Shown: positions 32,984-42,104 of the stretch, one piece after another
Position numbering within the stretch: the first letter of the stretch is position 1
Layout: each line of letters starts with the position of its first letter
Origin: Agathobaculum butyriciproducens
GTDB lineage: Bacteria; Bacillota; Clostridia; Oscillospirales; Butyricicoccaceae
NCBI GenBank assembly: GCA_003096535.1
Contig: QEKJ01000004.1
Span: forward strand, 62,001 to 126,000
Length of the DNA: 64,000 nt
Reading direction: 5' to 3'
The notes under the pieces: model-generated
Told to the model about the DNA's origin: nothing
Seen by the model: only the letters and a program-made list of their open reading frames with translations
The model's database searches: none
Program-made: the position numbers and the translations under genes

Positions 32984-33166
32984 TTAGCGGAACTTCTTCT
33001 TCTTTGCGCGTGCAGCCTCAGACTTCTTGCGGCGCTTTACGCTCGGGCTTTCATAATGCTCACGCTTGCGGAGCTCGGAAAGCGTACCCGCCTTGGCACA
33101 CGAACGCTTGAAGCGACGCAGTGCGCTGTCAATAGACTCATTTTCCTTGATGCGGATCTCCGACAC
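32984..33166 (-). CDS. rpsU: 30S ribosomal protein S21
   Basis: This 60-residue basic protein has the usual length, with [20 protein letters not shown] at the N-terminus and [15 protein letters not shown] followed by a Lys/Arg tail. It binds the small subunit near the anti-Shine-Dalgarno region. The start is GTG at 33164-33166, 6 nt from GGAGGG. It is monocistronic with a consensus promoter. Confidence 0.97.
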   Translation of the reverse strand: MSEIRIKENESIDSALRRFKRSCAKAGTLSELRKREHYESPSVKRRKKSEAARAKKKKFR

Positions 33167-33248
33167 AGTTTTCCCTCCCTCCGCACGTTCCCCTCATGGG
33201 GATCGCTTAGCACAGTTTGTATACATCCATACACAAAACCGTAAGGAT

Positions 33249-33277
33249 ATTATATCGAATTTCCGCGTCAATGTCAA
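33249..33277 (-). promoter_or_regulatory. Consensus promoter of rpsU
   Basis: Perfect TTGACA (33272-33277), 17 nt, perfect TATAAT (33249-33254) on the minus strand. A leader hairpin with arms TTTGTGTA/TATACAAA (33217-33238) follows. Confidence 0.9.
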
Positions 33278-33336
33278 CTACTTTTTCCCGTAGTTTTCGA
33301 TTTTTTCTTTTTGACGCGGAAATCCGGCATTCCTTC

Positions 33337-35745
33337 TTACTTTACGACAAGGTTTACGATCTTGCCCGGAACAACGATCTGCTTTACGATCTGCTTGCCC
33401 TCGATGGCGTGCTGTACCTTTTCCTCTGCCATTGCGGTATCGATCGCAGTCTGCTTGTCCGCGTCGGCTGCCAGCTTGATGGTGCACTTCAGCTTGCCGT
33501 TTACCTGTACCGCCAGCTCTACCGTGCTCTCGACGGTCTTGGCCTCGTCGTAGGTCGGCCACGGTGCTACGGAGAGCAGACCGGTCTCGCCGAGCTGCTG
33601 CCACAGCTCCTCGGTGATATGCGGTGCAAACGGATTGAGCAGCGCCAGGAAGGTCTTGTACTCGGCACGGTTTACGCCCTTATCGTAGAACTCGTTGAGC
33701 ATGGTCATCAGCGCTGCGATAGCGGTGTTGGCCTTGAGGTTGTCTGCGTCCTCGCCGACCTTTTTGATGGTACGGTTCATGAGAACCTCGTGCTGCTCGG
33801 AGTAGGTATCGCCGTCCTGCACCTTGTCAGCCAGTGCCCATACGCGCTCGAGGAAGCGGCGGCAGCCCTTGATGGACTTCGGACTCCACGGAGCAGCCTT
33901 CTCAAAGTCACCGATGAACATCTCGTACAGACGCATGGTATCTGCGCCGTAGGTGTCAACGATCTCGTCCGGGTTGACGACGTTGCCGCGGCTCTTGGAC
34001 ATCTTCTCGCCGTTCTCGCCGAGGATCATGCCGTGGCTGGTGCGCTTTGCATACGGCTCCTTGGTCGGCACTACGCCGATGTCATACAGGAACTTATGCC
34101 AGAAACGGCTGTACAGCAGATGCAGCGTGGTGTGCTCCATGCCGCCGTTGTACCAGTCAACCGGAGACCAATATTTCAGTGCTTCCGGCGAGGCAAGCGC
34201 CTTGTCATTGTGCGGGTCCATATAGCGCAGGAAGTACCAGGAGGAACCGGCCCACTGCGGCATGGTATCGGTCTCGCGCTTTGCCGGACCGCCGCAGCAC
34301 GGACAGGTGGTGTTTACCCAGTCAGTCATGTGCGCCAGCGGAGACTCGCCGTTGTCGGTCGGCTCGTAGCTGGTTACGTTCGGCAGCTCAAGCGGCAGCT
34401 GATCCTCCGGCAGAGCCACATAGCCGCACTTGTCGCACTTGACGATCGGAATCGGCTCGCCCCAGTAACGCTGACGGGAGAATACCCAGTCACGCAGCTT
34501 GTACTGCACCTTGGCATGGCCGATGCCCTTTTCACCCAGCCACTCGATCATAGCCGGGATAGCGTCCTTAACGGTCTTGCCGTTCAGAAAATCGGAATTT
34601 ACCAGAATGCCGGTTTCGTCCTTTGCGGTGAACGCAGCCTTCTGGACATCCTCGCCGCCGGAAACAACCTCGATGATCTCACAGCCGAACTTCTTAGCAA
34701 ACTCCCAGTCGCGGTCATCGTGCGCCGGAACAGCCATGATGGCACCGGTGCCGTAGCCCATCAGAACATAGTCGGAAACGAAGATCGGGATCTGCTTGCC
34801 GTTTACCGGGTTAATTGCAGCAACGCCGTCCAGCTTAACGCCGGTCTTGTCCTTGTTCAGCTCGGTACGCTCGAAGTCGGACTTGCGGGCAGCCTCCTCA
34901 CGGTATGCGCGAACGTCCTCGATGTTGTTCAGCTTGTCCGCCCACTGCTCGATCATCGGGTGCTCCGGAGAGATTACCATGTAGGTCGCGCCGAACAGGG
35001 TGTCCGGACGGGTGGTGTAAACGGTCAGCGTGTCGCCCTCGGTGGTCTTGAAATCGACCTCAGCGCCAGTGGAACGGCCGATCCAGTTGCGCTGCTGAAT
35101 CTTAACGCGCTCGATGTAGTCCACATCATCCAGATCGTCGATCAGGCGCTGTGCATACTTGGTGATGGCGAGCATCCACTGGCTCTTGGTCTTGTGAACG
35201 ACCTCGCTGCCGCAGCGCTCACAAACACCGTTGACAACCTCCTCGTTCGCCAGAACGCACTTGCAGGAGGTGCACCAGTTTACGCTCATTTCCTTCTTGT
35301 AGGCCAGGCCCTTCTTGAACAGCTGCAGGAAAATCCACTGGGTCCACTTGTAGTAGCTCGGGTCGGTGGTATTGATCTCACGCGACCAGTCGAACGACAG
35401 ACCAAGGCTCTTGAGCTGGCTCTTGAAGCGTGCGATGTTCTTCTTGGTAACCTCTGCCGGATGAACATGGTTCTTGATGGCAAAGTTCTCAGTCGGCAGA
35501 CCGAATGCATCCCAGCCCATCGGATACAGCACGTTGTAGCCCTGCATGCGCTTTTTGCGCGCAACGATATCCAGTGCGGTGTAGGAGCGCGGATGGCCTA
35601 CATGCAGACCCTGACCGGACGGATACGGGAACTCTACGAGCGCGTAGAACTTCTCCTTGTCCGAGTCATTCTCGGCATGGAAGCACTGCTTCTCGTCCCA
35701 GATGTCCTGCCATTTCTTTTCTACTTGTTTATGATCGTACTTCAA
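33337..35745 (-). CDS. leuS: Leucyl-tRNA synthetase
   Basis: This 802-residue class I synthetase has HIGH as HVGH in [13 protein letters not shown] (near residue 45), zinc-type cysteines [15 protein letters not shown] and CERCG, the CP1 editing domain (about 220-410) and KMSKS as EKMSKSRGN near 580. The start is TTG at 35743-35745, 6 nt from GGGGAG. It follows rsfS by 85 bp and probably ends the rsfS-LCP-yqeK gene run. Confidence 0.97.
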   Translation of the reverse strand: MKYDHKQVEKKWQDIWDEKQCFHAENDSDKEKFYALVEFPYPSGQGLHVGHPRSYTALDIVARKKRMQGYNVLYPMGWDAFGLPTENFAIKNHVHPAEVTKKNIARFKSQLKSLGLSFDWSREINTTDPSYYKWTQWIFLQLFKKGLAYKKEMSVNWCTSCKCVLANEEVVNGVCERCGSEVVHKTKSQWMLAITKYAQRLIDDLDDVDYIERVKIQQRNWIGRSTGAEVDFKTTEGDTLTVYTTRPDTLFGATYMVISPEHPMIEQWADKLNNIEDVRAYREEAARKSDFERTELNKDKTGVKLDGVAAINPVNGKQIPIFVSDYVLMGYGTGAIMAVPAHDDRDWEFAKKFGCEIIEVVSGGEDVQKAAFTAKDETGILVNSDFLNGKTVKDAIPAMIEWLGEKGIGHAKVQYKLRDWVFSRQRYWGEPIPIVKCDKCGYVALPEDQLPLELPNVTSYEPTDNGESPLAHMTDWVNTTCPCCGGPAKRETDTMPQWAGSSWYFLRYMDPHNDKALASPEALKYWSPVDWYNGGMEHTTLHLLYSRFWHKFLYDIGVVPTKEPYAKRTSHGMILGENGEKMSKSRGNVVNPDEIVDTYGADTMRLYEMFIGDFEKAAPWSPKSIKGCRRFLERVWALADKVQDGDTYSEQHEVLMNRTIKKVGEDADNLKANTAIAALMTMLNEFYDKGVNRAEYKTFLALLNPFAPHITEELWQQLGETGLLSVAPWPTYDEAKTVESTVELAVQVNGKLKCTIKLAADADKQTAIDTAMAEEKVQHAIEGKQIVKQIVVPGKIVNLVVK

Positions 35746-35830
35746 CGGATTCTCCCCCTAAAGTGAGTTTTGGATTTTGAGCGCGACAACGCGGCGGACG
35801 TCGTTCCCGGCGCCGCCGCATGTCGGTATT

Positions 35831-36196
35831 TTACTTGTCCTCGATGCCCAGCTCTTCAAGCGTTACCGGCGTGCCGTCCTTCCACAGGTTCTCCAGATTG
35901 TAGAACTTGCGTGCCTCCGGCATGAATACATGCAGTACAGCGCAGCCGTAGTCCAGCAGCATCCACTGTGCGGATTCATAGCCCTCGGTGTGGTGCGGCA
36001 TCTCGTCATGGTCATACTTCAGGTGCCACTCTACATTGTCCGCCAGTGCCTTAACCTGCGTAGTGGAGGACGCAGAGCAGATGACGAAATACTCGGTCAG
36101 CTCGGTCAGGCGCTCAACATGCAGCACCTCAATGCCCTGAGCCTTTTTCTCGATCAGCGCTTCGCAGATCGCCTTTACAGTTTCTTTTGCAGTCAA
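35831..36196 (-). CDS. rsfS: Ribosomal silencing factor RsfS
   Basis: This 121-residue protein of the Iojap/RsfS family has LTEYFVICSASSTTQVKALADNV (residues 33-55), EGYESAQWMLLDYGCAVLHVF and a closing FYNLENLWKD. It binds L14 and blocks subunit joining in starvation. It sits in the common nadD-yqeK-LCP-rsfS neighbourhood. A hairpin CGGCAGAAA/TTTCTGCCG separates it from the LCP gene. Confidence 0.96.
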   Translation of the reverse strand: MTAKETVKAICEALIEKKAQGIEVLHVERLTELTEYFVICSASSTTQVKALADNVEWHLKYDHDEMPHHTEGYESAQWMLLDYGCAVLHVFMPEARKFYNLENLWKDGTPVTLEELGIEDK

Positions 36197-36263
36197 AGTA
36201 TAAACTCCTTTTGTGCGGCAGAAAAGGGTTTGCCTTTCTGCCGATTATGGTATATTGCCTTTA

Positions 36264-37772
36264 TTATGCCTCGGGATCGTATGTTCCGCCATCGTCTCCG
36301 CCGGAGGAAGCACCGCTGTCCTCTCCGCCGCCGTCGGTGTAATCGCCGCCGGAGGAGTCGCCGCCGCTCTCCTCACCGGAGTCGCCGCCGGAATAGTCTC
36401 CGCCGCTGTCGCCGCCCGAGTAGTCATTGTTATCCGAATAATCGCCGTCCGAGCCGCTGTTGTCGTAGGATGGCTCATCGTAGCTGTAATCCGGTTCTTC
36501 GTAATAATCCTCGCTGTAATCGTACGAGCCGGAGGTGTCACCCCATACATTATCTTCCTCGCCCGAGCTTACATAGCCGCCCGAGTAGGTAGTGGTATCC
36601 GGTCCGCCGACAATGTCCAGCTTGGAGATCGGCTCCTCGTAGGGGTTGAAATACTTGTTTACCAGCTCCAGCGTCTGGTCGTAATACGGGAAGAAGAACG
36701 AATACTGCACCGAGGTGCCCGCCGTGCTCATCTTGCCGTAGCCGGGCAGTGTAAAGAACTGAATGCTGCTGTTGTCGATCTGCATGGCCTGCATGCCCAT
36801 CCACAGCAGCTCGCCGGCGCTGAAGTCGGTCTTGACGTTCTTGAACACGGCCTCTGCGATCGAGCGGATCTTGGTCACATTCTTGATCTGCAGCACCTGA
36901 CCTGCCAGCGCCTTGAGGAACTTCTGCTGATTCTCTACACGGCCTTCATCGCCGTTGGTGTACTGTACGGTGTAATCGTTGTTGTGTCTCCAGCGCAGGA
37001 AGCCGACAGTCTGCTTGCCGTCCAGATGCTGCTGACCTTTTTTCAGGTCGATGTGCAGATTCTGCGACGGATCATCGTACTTCATATCGAACGGCACATC
37101 ATAATCCACGCCGCCGATTGCATCCACGATGGCTGCAATGCCGTCAAAGTTGACGATAACGTATTTATCCGGCCGGAAGCCCATCAGACGCTCGATTTCC
37201 TTGCTCGTCTGCTCGATGTTGCCGCCCTTGCCGCCGGTATCCATGCCGTAGGCTGCGTTGATCTTCTTGCTCGCGCCGGTTGCCGTGTTGTTGCACATGG
37301 TGTCGCGTGGGATGTTCATGACGTTGATGGTCTTGTCCTTGGTATCCATGGTTGCGACCATCAAAGCGTCTGTTCGTGTTTCGTCCTCATCAACTGCGCC
37401 GACCACGAACGTAAACACATCGTCAATGCGGGTGCCCGAGTTGAGCAGGCTGCTCACATCGACCTTATCGCCGTTTTCCTTGTCCTTGATCGTCGCCTGC
37501 GGCGAACGGACGAACCACACCGCTGCAGCTGCTGCGCACGCGAACAGCACCAGCACAACCGCCATAATGATGGCAATGCGCTTGCCCTTCTGTCTGGGTG
37601 TCAGCTTTTTTTTCTCCTTCGGAGCCTTTCCCTTTTTGCCGCCCGGCTTGGGCGCCGAGATCGGCTGGTGGTTCCCTTCCGGCTTGGGCGCTGCCTGCTG
37701 TGCGGGAGCCTGTGCCGGAGTGCTGTCTCCGTTGCGGTTTTTCCTGTCGCCGCTTCCTCCGAATAGTTTCAA
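36264..37772 (-). CDS. LytR-CpsA-Psr (LCP) family protein with acidic low-complexity tail
   Basis: This 502-residue protein has a cytoplasmic N-terminus of about 65 residues rich in Pro, Ala and Lys, one membrane helix (about 66-88), the LCP domain (about 115-330; TRTDALMVATMD, MNIPRDTMC, KINAAYGMDTGG, NFDGIAAIVDAIGGVD, GFLRWRHNNDY) and an extracellular tail of roughly 110 residues made almost only of Ser, Gly, Asp, Tyr and Glu. LCP enzymes attach glycopolymers to peptidoglycan. The start is TTG at 37770-37772. Confidence 0.92.
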   Translation of the reverse strand: MKLFGGSGDRKNRNGDSTPAQAPAQQAAPKPEGNHQPISAPKPGGKKGKAPKEKKKLTPRQKGKRIAIIMAVVLVLFACAAAAAVWFVRSPQATIKDKENGDKVDVSSLLNSGTRIDDVFTFVVGAVDEDETRTDALMVATMDTKDKTINVMNIPRDTMCNNTATGASKKINAAYGMDTGGKGGNIEQTSKEIERLMGFRPDKYVIVNFDGIAAIVDAIGGVDYDVPFDMKYDDPSQNLHIDLKKGQQHLDGKQTVGFLRWRHNNDYTVQYTNGDEGRVENQQKFLKALAGQVLQIKNVTKIRSIAEAVFKNVKTDFSAGELLWMGMQAMQIDNSSIQFFTLPGYGKMSTAGTSVQYSFFFPYYDQTLELVNKYFNPYEEPISKLDIVGGPDTTTYSGGYVSSGEEDNVWGDTSGSYDYSEDYYEEPDYSYDEPSYDNSGSDGDYSDNNDYSGGDSGGDYSGGDSGEESGGDSSGGDYTDGGGEDSGASSGGDDGGTYDPEA

Positions 37773-37790
37773 ACGATTCCTGCCTCCATT

Positions 37791-38372
37791 TTACTTGTCC
37801 CGCCAGCTGACACCCTGCCGGATCATATCATTATAAGCGGCAATGGTATCGCTGTGGATGAGTTTTCCGCGTGCGACCAGCTCGGTCAGCGTCTGGTCAT
37901 AGCAGTAGAGCAGGGCACTGTCGATGTCGATCTGCGCCAGCTCACGCGCCTTGTCCACGCCGGGAAAATCACGAGTTTCTTCGATGTAATCCGCCAGATA
38001 CAAGATCTTGTCAAGCAGCGTCATATGGTTCTTGCCGGTGGTGTGGCAGGCGATGGCATCGCAGATATCCTCGGGCATGTGGTATTCGGCCCGCGCGATG
38101 GCTGCCGCCGTCTTTCCGTGCAGCATTTTCGGCTCGCTTTTTTCGACGGTACAGGGTATTATACCGTATTTCCCGCATAAATTCAACTGTTCTTGCGGAG
38201 AAAGATATTTTGTTATGTCATGCAGAATGCCTGCAGTACCCGCTTTTTCCGGGTCCTCGCCGTACTTTTCTGCCAGCATGATCGCCGCACGCTCCACGCC
38301 GAGCGAGTGCTCATAGCGGTAGCCCTGCAGTCTGGAAAGGATACTTTTACGCATTTCTTCATTACATAACAT
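37791..38372 (-). CDS. yqeK: YqeK-type HD-domain hydrolase (Ap4A hydrolase)
   Basis: This 193-residue HD-domain protein has YRYEHSLGVERAA with the first His (near residue 20), GILHDITKYLS with the HD pair (near 49), CHTTG near 110 and DKILYLADYIE near 121. YqeK enzymes split diadenosine tetraphosphate to ADP. It lies between nadD and the LCP gene as in many Firmicutes. Confidence 0.93.
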   Translation of the reverse strand: MLCNEEMRKSILSRLQGYRYEHSLGVERAAIMLAEKYGEDPEKAGTAGILHDITKYLSPQEQLNLCGKYGIIPCTVEKSEPKMLHGKTAAAIARAEYHMPEDICDAIACHTTGKNHMTLLDKILYLADYIEETRDFPGVDKARELAQIDIDSALLYCYDQTLTELVARGKLIHSDTIAAYNDMIRQGVSWRDK

Positions 38373-38399
38373 AACTTTTCCCCGCCTTTCTCAGCAATT

Positions 38400-38524
38400 C
38401 CTGCCGCAAAACTACAGTTTTTCCGACAAGAAGGAACGAGCCGCAGTCCGTTCCTAAGTCATACAAAAAATACTGATTTTGAACAAACTGCTGTATTTAT
38501 CTGTTAAACCTGTATGATACAGGC
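38400..38524 (-). repeat. Family C fragment between nadD and yqeK
   Basis: Read on the minus strand it carries the GGAACG/CGTTCC hairpin, the spacer CTTGTCGG and the AAAACT-GT-AGTTTT hairpin (38403-38451). These are the last two modules of the cassette at 14.1 kb in the same order. The remaining bases hold nothing recognisable. Confidence 0.55.
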
Positions 38525-39118
38525 TTAATAGCCGTACAAATGCTTTTCTTCGATGTAATCCGCGACCGATTCCGGTGTATAGCATCGCAGTGCACCGCCC
38601 TGCCGCAGCTCGGTCGAGGAAATGGTCAGGCTGTCGCCCTGCACCAGCTCTACGGTTGCACCGAGCGAGTCCTTGAGCGCCGCCGCCTTTTCACGCAGCG
38701 CGTCCCAGTCCTCGTTTTCGCGGGCGCAGACAGCAAGCGAAGCCAGCCGCGCGATCTCGTCCGGCGCACGCCAGATTTTATCGAACGAGAGCAGCATATC
38801 CGTGCCGACGATCAGGTGCAGGTCGGTCTCGCCGCGTGCATGAAGCGCGCGGAGCGTGTCCACCGTGTAGCTTGCGCCGCCGCGGTCGATCTCTATAGTG
38901 TCAAGCATCGCCCACGTTTTTTCTGCCGTCAGGCGGCGCACCATTTCGCACCGGTCCTCTGCGGACGCGGTGTTCTCCGGCAGAGCCTTGTGCGGCGGAA
39001 TATTGGTCGGAATGAACAGCACCCGATCTAAGTTCAGCGCACGGTGCGCGAGTTCCGCCGCATGCAGATGTCCCAGATGCGGCGGATTGAATGTGCCGCC
39101 GAGAATTCCCGTCCTCAT
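38525..39118 (-). CDS. nadD: Nicotinate-nucleotide adenylyltransferase
   Basis: This 197-residue protein has GILGGTFNPPHLGHLHAAELA at residues 4-24 with the nucleotidyltransferase HxGH, FIPTNIPPHK near 37 and ISSTELR near 167. It makes deamido-NAD. Its ATG overlaps the yhbY stop by 4 nt. Confidence 0.97.
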   Translation of the reverse strand: MRTGILGGTFNPPHLGHLHAAELAHRALNLDRVLFIPTNIPPHKALPENTASAEDRCEMVRRLTAEKTWAMLDTIEIDRGGASYTVDTLRALHARGETDLHLIVGTDMLLSFDKIWRAPDEIARLASLAVCARENEDWDALREKAAALKDSLGATVELVQGDSLTISSTELRQGGALRCYTPESVADYIEEKHLYGY

Positions 39119-39414
39119 TTTACCAGAACGATCTTGCGCTTGTCCTCATCGCTGGACTGGCGGTACAGCACAAACTTGGAGCCGATGCACTGTACAGCGT
39201 CCGCGCCAGTGGCCTCGCAGAGCGCCTCGGATACCGTGCGCGGCGTCAGCATCGCACTCTCGAGCACCTTGCCCTTGACCAGCTCGTGGGATTCGAGCAG
39301 CGCGTCCAGCTCGCGTTCTACCGCGTCGGTTACGCCTTCCTTGCCGATGATCAGCGTGACCGCCAGCGGGTTTGCCATTGCACGAAGCTGTGCGCGTTGT
39401 TTTGTGTTAAGCAT
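39115..39414 (-). CDS. yhbY: YhbY-type CRM-domain RNA-binding protein
   Basis: This 99-residue CRM domain begins LNTKQRAQLRAMANPL and contains the IIGKEGVTDAVERELDALLESHELVKGKVL core (GxxG type). It is associated with large-subunit assembly in bacteria. It precedes nadD with a 4-nt overlap. Confidence 0.94.
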   Translation of the reverse strand: MLNTKQRAQLRAMANPLAVTLIIGKEGVTDAVERELDALLESHELVKGKVLESAMLTPRTVSEALCEATGADAVQCIGSKFVLYRQSSDEDKRKIVLVK

Positions 39415-39429
39415 TATATTTCTCCTTAT

Positions 39430-39592
39430 GTTTTAATGGAAAATTGAGAATGGAGAATTGAGAATTATGGTATCGCGCCTTGCGCGATTATTTTATTCGG
39501 CACTACGTGCCGCACCTCGTCGCAGCGCGGACGGAACCCGCGCAAGGATAGCGACATTTTCCATTATCCATTCTCCATTTTCAATTCACTTT
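39430..39592 (-). repeat. Family A palindromic element between rdgB and yhbY
   Basis: The arms are built of TGGAGAAT/AATTGA units (39434-39468) and their inverted complement (39554-39590). The centre holds GC-rich hairpins (ATCGCGC/GCGCGAT, CGGCAC/GTGCCG). Its arms match those at 1316-1438 while the centre differs. The rdgB stop codon TGA is inside the arm. Confidence 0.7.
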
Positions 39593-40156
39593 ATCTTTTA
39601 GTATGGCTTTCAATTTATTCAAAGCATTTGCCCGATGAGAGATTGTATTCTTGATCTCTGCCGGCAGTTCGCCGAAGGTACAGCCGTATTTCTCGACATA
39701 GAACAGCGGGTCATAGCCGAAGCCGCCTGCGCCGTGGTTCTCGCGGAGCAGTGTGCCCTCGCATTCACCGCGCACGGTGAGCGTTTCGCCGTCCGCGAGC
39801 ACACACGCGATCGCGCACACAAACCGGCAGGCACGGTTTTCCTTATCCTGCATATTTTTCAGCAAAAAGGCATTGCGGTCCTCGTCCGTACCCTCGCAGT
39901 AGCGCGCGGAGTAGATACCGGGAGCACCGTCCAGCGCATCTACGCACAGGCCGCTGTCGTCCGCGAGAGCGGGCAGACCGGTGAACTCTGCGGCGGATTT
40001 TGCCTTGATGATGGCGTTTTCCTCAAAGGTTTTGCCGTTTTCCTCGGGTTCGGGGGCACCCTCCGGCAGCGGGATGATTTCAATGCCGAGGCTGCTCACG
40101 ATAGCGGACAGCTCTGCCAGCTTTTTCTTGTTATGGGAAGCAAGTACAAACTGCAT
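39581..40156 (-). CDS. rdgB: XTP/dITP pyrophosphatase (RdgB/HAM1)
   Basis: This 191-residue protein begins with FVLASHNKKKLAEL (SHNxxK nucleotide-binding motif), followed by FEENAIIKAKSAAEFTGLPALADDSGLCVDAL and the closing GFGYDPLF and SHRANAL. It removes non-canonical purine triphosphates. Its ATG shares one base with the rph stop. Confidence 0.96.
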   Translation of the reverse strand: MQFVLASHNKKKLAELSAIVSSLGIEIIPLPEGAPEPEENGKTFEENAIIKAKSAAEFTGLPALADDSGLCVDALDGAPGIYSARYCEGTDEDRNAFLLKNMQDKENRACRFVCAIACVLADGETLTVRGECEGTLLRENHGAGGFGYDPLFYVEKYGCTFGELPAEIKNTISHRANALNKLKAILKDKVN

Positions 40157-40881
40157 TACAGACTTTCCCCCATCACCTTGGCCTGCTTGCGGCACAGCGT
40201 CAGGCAGCCGCGCTTGCCGAGTCCGAGCAGCTTGCGCAGCTCGGTATCCGTAAACGGACGGCCCTCGCCGGTGCCCTGCACCTCGATGAACTCACCCTTG
40301 CTCGTCATAACCACGTTGCAGTCCACAATGGCGTGGCTGTCCTCGGCGTAGTTGAGGTCGAGCACGGCTTCATCCTCAAAAACGCCGACCGAAACGGCTG
40401 CAACCTGTGCGGTGAGCGGCATTTTCTCGATCACGCCATCGGCCAGCAGCTTTTTGCATGCAAGCCACAGTGCAACAAATCCGCCGGTGATGGACGCGCA
40501 GCGCGTGCCGCCGTCCGCCTGAATAACGTCGCAGTCAATCGTGATCTGGCGCTCACCGAGTGCTTCGCGGTCCACGACCGCACGCAGCGCACGGCCGATC
40601 AGACGCTGGATCTCGCTCGAGCGGCCGTCCAGCTTGAGCGACTTGATGTCGCGTTTTTTGCGGGTATTGGTCGCACGCGGGAGCATCGCATACTCGGCGG
40701 TTACCCAGCCGAGGCCCTTGCCCTCGAGGAACGGCGGTACCTTTTCCTCGACCGACGCGGTGCAGATGACCTTGGTGTTGCCCATCTCGACCAGCACCGA
40801 GCCTTCCGCGTACATCGTGTAATCAGTGGTAATCTTCACCGGACGCATTGCGCCCTTGGTTCTTCCGTCAGGTCTCTGCAT
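40156..40881 (-). CDS. rph: Ribonuclease PH
   Basis: This 241-residue phosphorolytic 3'-exonuclease trims t[18 protein letters not shown] at the N-terminus, [34 protein letters not shown] and [20 protein letters not shown] are all present. The ATG at 40879-40881 has GGAGG 6 nt upstream and lies inside the 3' end of ftsY. Confidence 0.97.
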   Translation of the reverse strand: MQRPDGRTKGAMRPVKITTDYTMYAEGSVLVEMGNTKVICTASVEEKVPPFLEGKGLGWVTAEYAMLPRATNTRKKRDIKSLKLDGRSSEIQRLIGRALRAVVDREALGERQITIDCDVIQADGGTRCASITGGFVALWLACKKLLADGVIEKMPLTAQVAAVSVGVFEDEAVLDLNYAEDSHAIVDCNVVMTSKGEFIEVQGTGEGRPFTDTELRKLLGLGKRGCLTLCRKQAKVMGESL

Positions 40882-41836
40882 TTTCGTCCTCCTCGGTCTG
40901 TTCCTCATCGTTTTCTGCGTTTTCATGAACCGGCGGCAGGATGGCCTCCAGGAATGCCGCACGGTCAAAGTCGATCAGATCGTCAATGCCCTCGCCAACG
41001 CCGACCAGCTTGACCGGAACACCCAGTCCTGCCGAAATGGCGATCACGATGCCGCCCTTTGCGGTGCCGTCCAGCTTGGTGAGAATAATGCCGGTCAGCT
41101 CGGCAGCCTTGTTGAACTCCTCAGCCTGATGAACCGCATTCTGACCGGTGGTCGCATCCAGCACGAGCAGCGTTTCGCGCGACGCATCCGGCAGCTCACG
41201 GGAGATAACGCGGTCGATCTTCGCCAGTTCGTTCATCAGGTTGGCCTTGTTGTGCAGACGGCCTGCCGTATCCACGATGATGATATCGCTGCCGCGTGCC
41301 TTGGCCGCCGAGATGGAGTCAAACACAACAGCCGCCGGGTCTGCGCCCTCGCCGTGGCGAACGATATCCGCACCGGCACGCTTTGCCCAGATTTCGAGCT
41401 GGTCCGCCGCAGCTGCGCGGAAGGTATCCGCCGCCGACAGCATAACCTTTTTACCCTCATTGACATAGCGGGCCGCCAGCTTGCCGATCGAGGTCGTCTT
41501 GCCGACACCGTTGACGCCGATTACCAGAATGACCGCCGGCTTGCCGTCCGTATTCAGCGGCTGATTGTCGAGCATGTTGTCGGTCAGCACCTCGCGGAGC
41601 AGGTCGCGCAGCTCGTCCGCCGTGGTGGTCTTGCGCAGCTTGGCGCGCTTTTCGACCTCAGCGACGATCTTCGCCGCCGTGGATGCACCGACGTCCGACA
41701 GGATGAGTGCTTCTTCCAGTTCCTCGAGCAGATCATCATCCACCTTGACAAATGCCGCGAACACGCTGTCCAGCGAGTGGTTCACCGCATCCGATGTTTT
41801 CTTTAAGCCCTGCTTAATTTTATCAAAAAATCCCAT
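40868..41836 (-). CDS. ftsY: Signal recognition particle receptor FtsY
   Basis: This 322-residue SRP GTPase has P-loop [15 protein letters not shown] near residue 107, [27 protein letters not shown] and [10 protein letters not shown], and ends in an acidic Glu-rich tail. The N-terminal acidic A-domain is very short. ATG 41834-41836 has AAGGAG 6 nt upstream. It follows smc, as often seen. Confidence 0.96.
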   Translation of the reverse strand: MGFFDKIKQGLKKTSDAVNHSLDSVFAAFVKVDDDLLEELEEALILSDVGASTAAKIVAEVEKRAKLRKTTTADELRDLLREVLTDNMLDNQPLNTDGKPAVILVIGVNGVGKTTSIGKLAARYVNEGKKVMLSAADTFRAAAADQLEIWAKRAGADIVRHGEGADPAAVVFDSISAAKARGSDIIIVDTAGRLHNKANLMNELAKIDRVISRELPDASRETLLVLDATTGQNAVHQAEEFNKAAELTGIILTKLDGTAKGGIVIAISAGLGVPVKLVGVGEGIDDLIDFDRAAFLEAILPPVHENAENDEEQTEEDENAET

Positions 41837-41878
41837 GCTTATCTCCTTATATTTATCTTGCAAATCAGGAATCAGTAA

Positions 41879-42082
41879 TTATTTACCGTAGTAGTTGATA
41901 CGCCAGTTCTCCCAGTCTGTGCGGTCAATCCGCTCACCCCAGAGAACATAGCCGCGCGCATGTCCCCAGTGCCGAAACTCGACCGGATGCCGTGCCGCAT
42001 AGCCGTCTGTCGTAAGAGAGCCGTTCGGCAATCGTCTTTCCACATCCAGCCGGTACGGATATTTTTCGCTTCGCATATCCAT
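41879..42082 (-). CDS. Hypothetical 67-residue protein between smc and ftsY
   Basis: A small frame encodes a polar, aromatic-rich peptide with five Trp or Tyr in its last 25 residues (ERIDRTDWENWRINYYGK). No family is recognised. It starts with ATG 10 nt after a GGAG that belongs to the family A repeat directly behind the smc stop, and it ends at another repeat-like stretch. Balanced composition supports coding; conservation is unknown, and a second frame overlaps it. Confidence 0.45.
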   Translation of the reverse strand: MDMRSEKYPYRLDVERRLPNGSLTTDGYAARHPVEFRHWGHARGYVLWGERIDRTDWENWRINYYGK

Positions 42083-42104
42083 TGCCGCAATTCTCCATTT
42101 TCCA

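Noticed and set aside
33217..35766. An 849-codon plus-strand frame
   Set aside because: It is antisense to leuS, which has HVGH and KMSKS.
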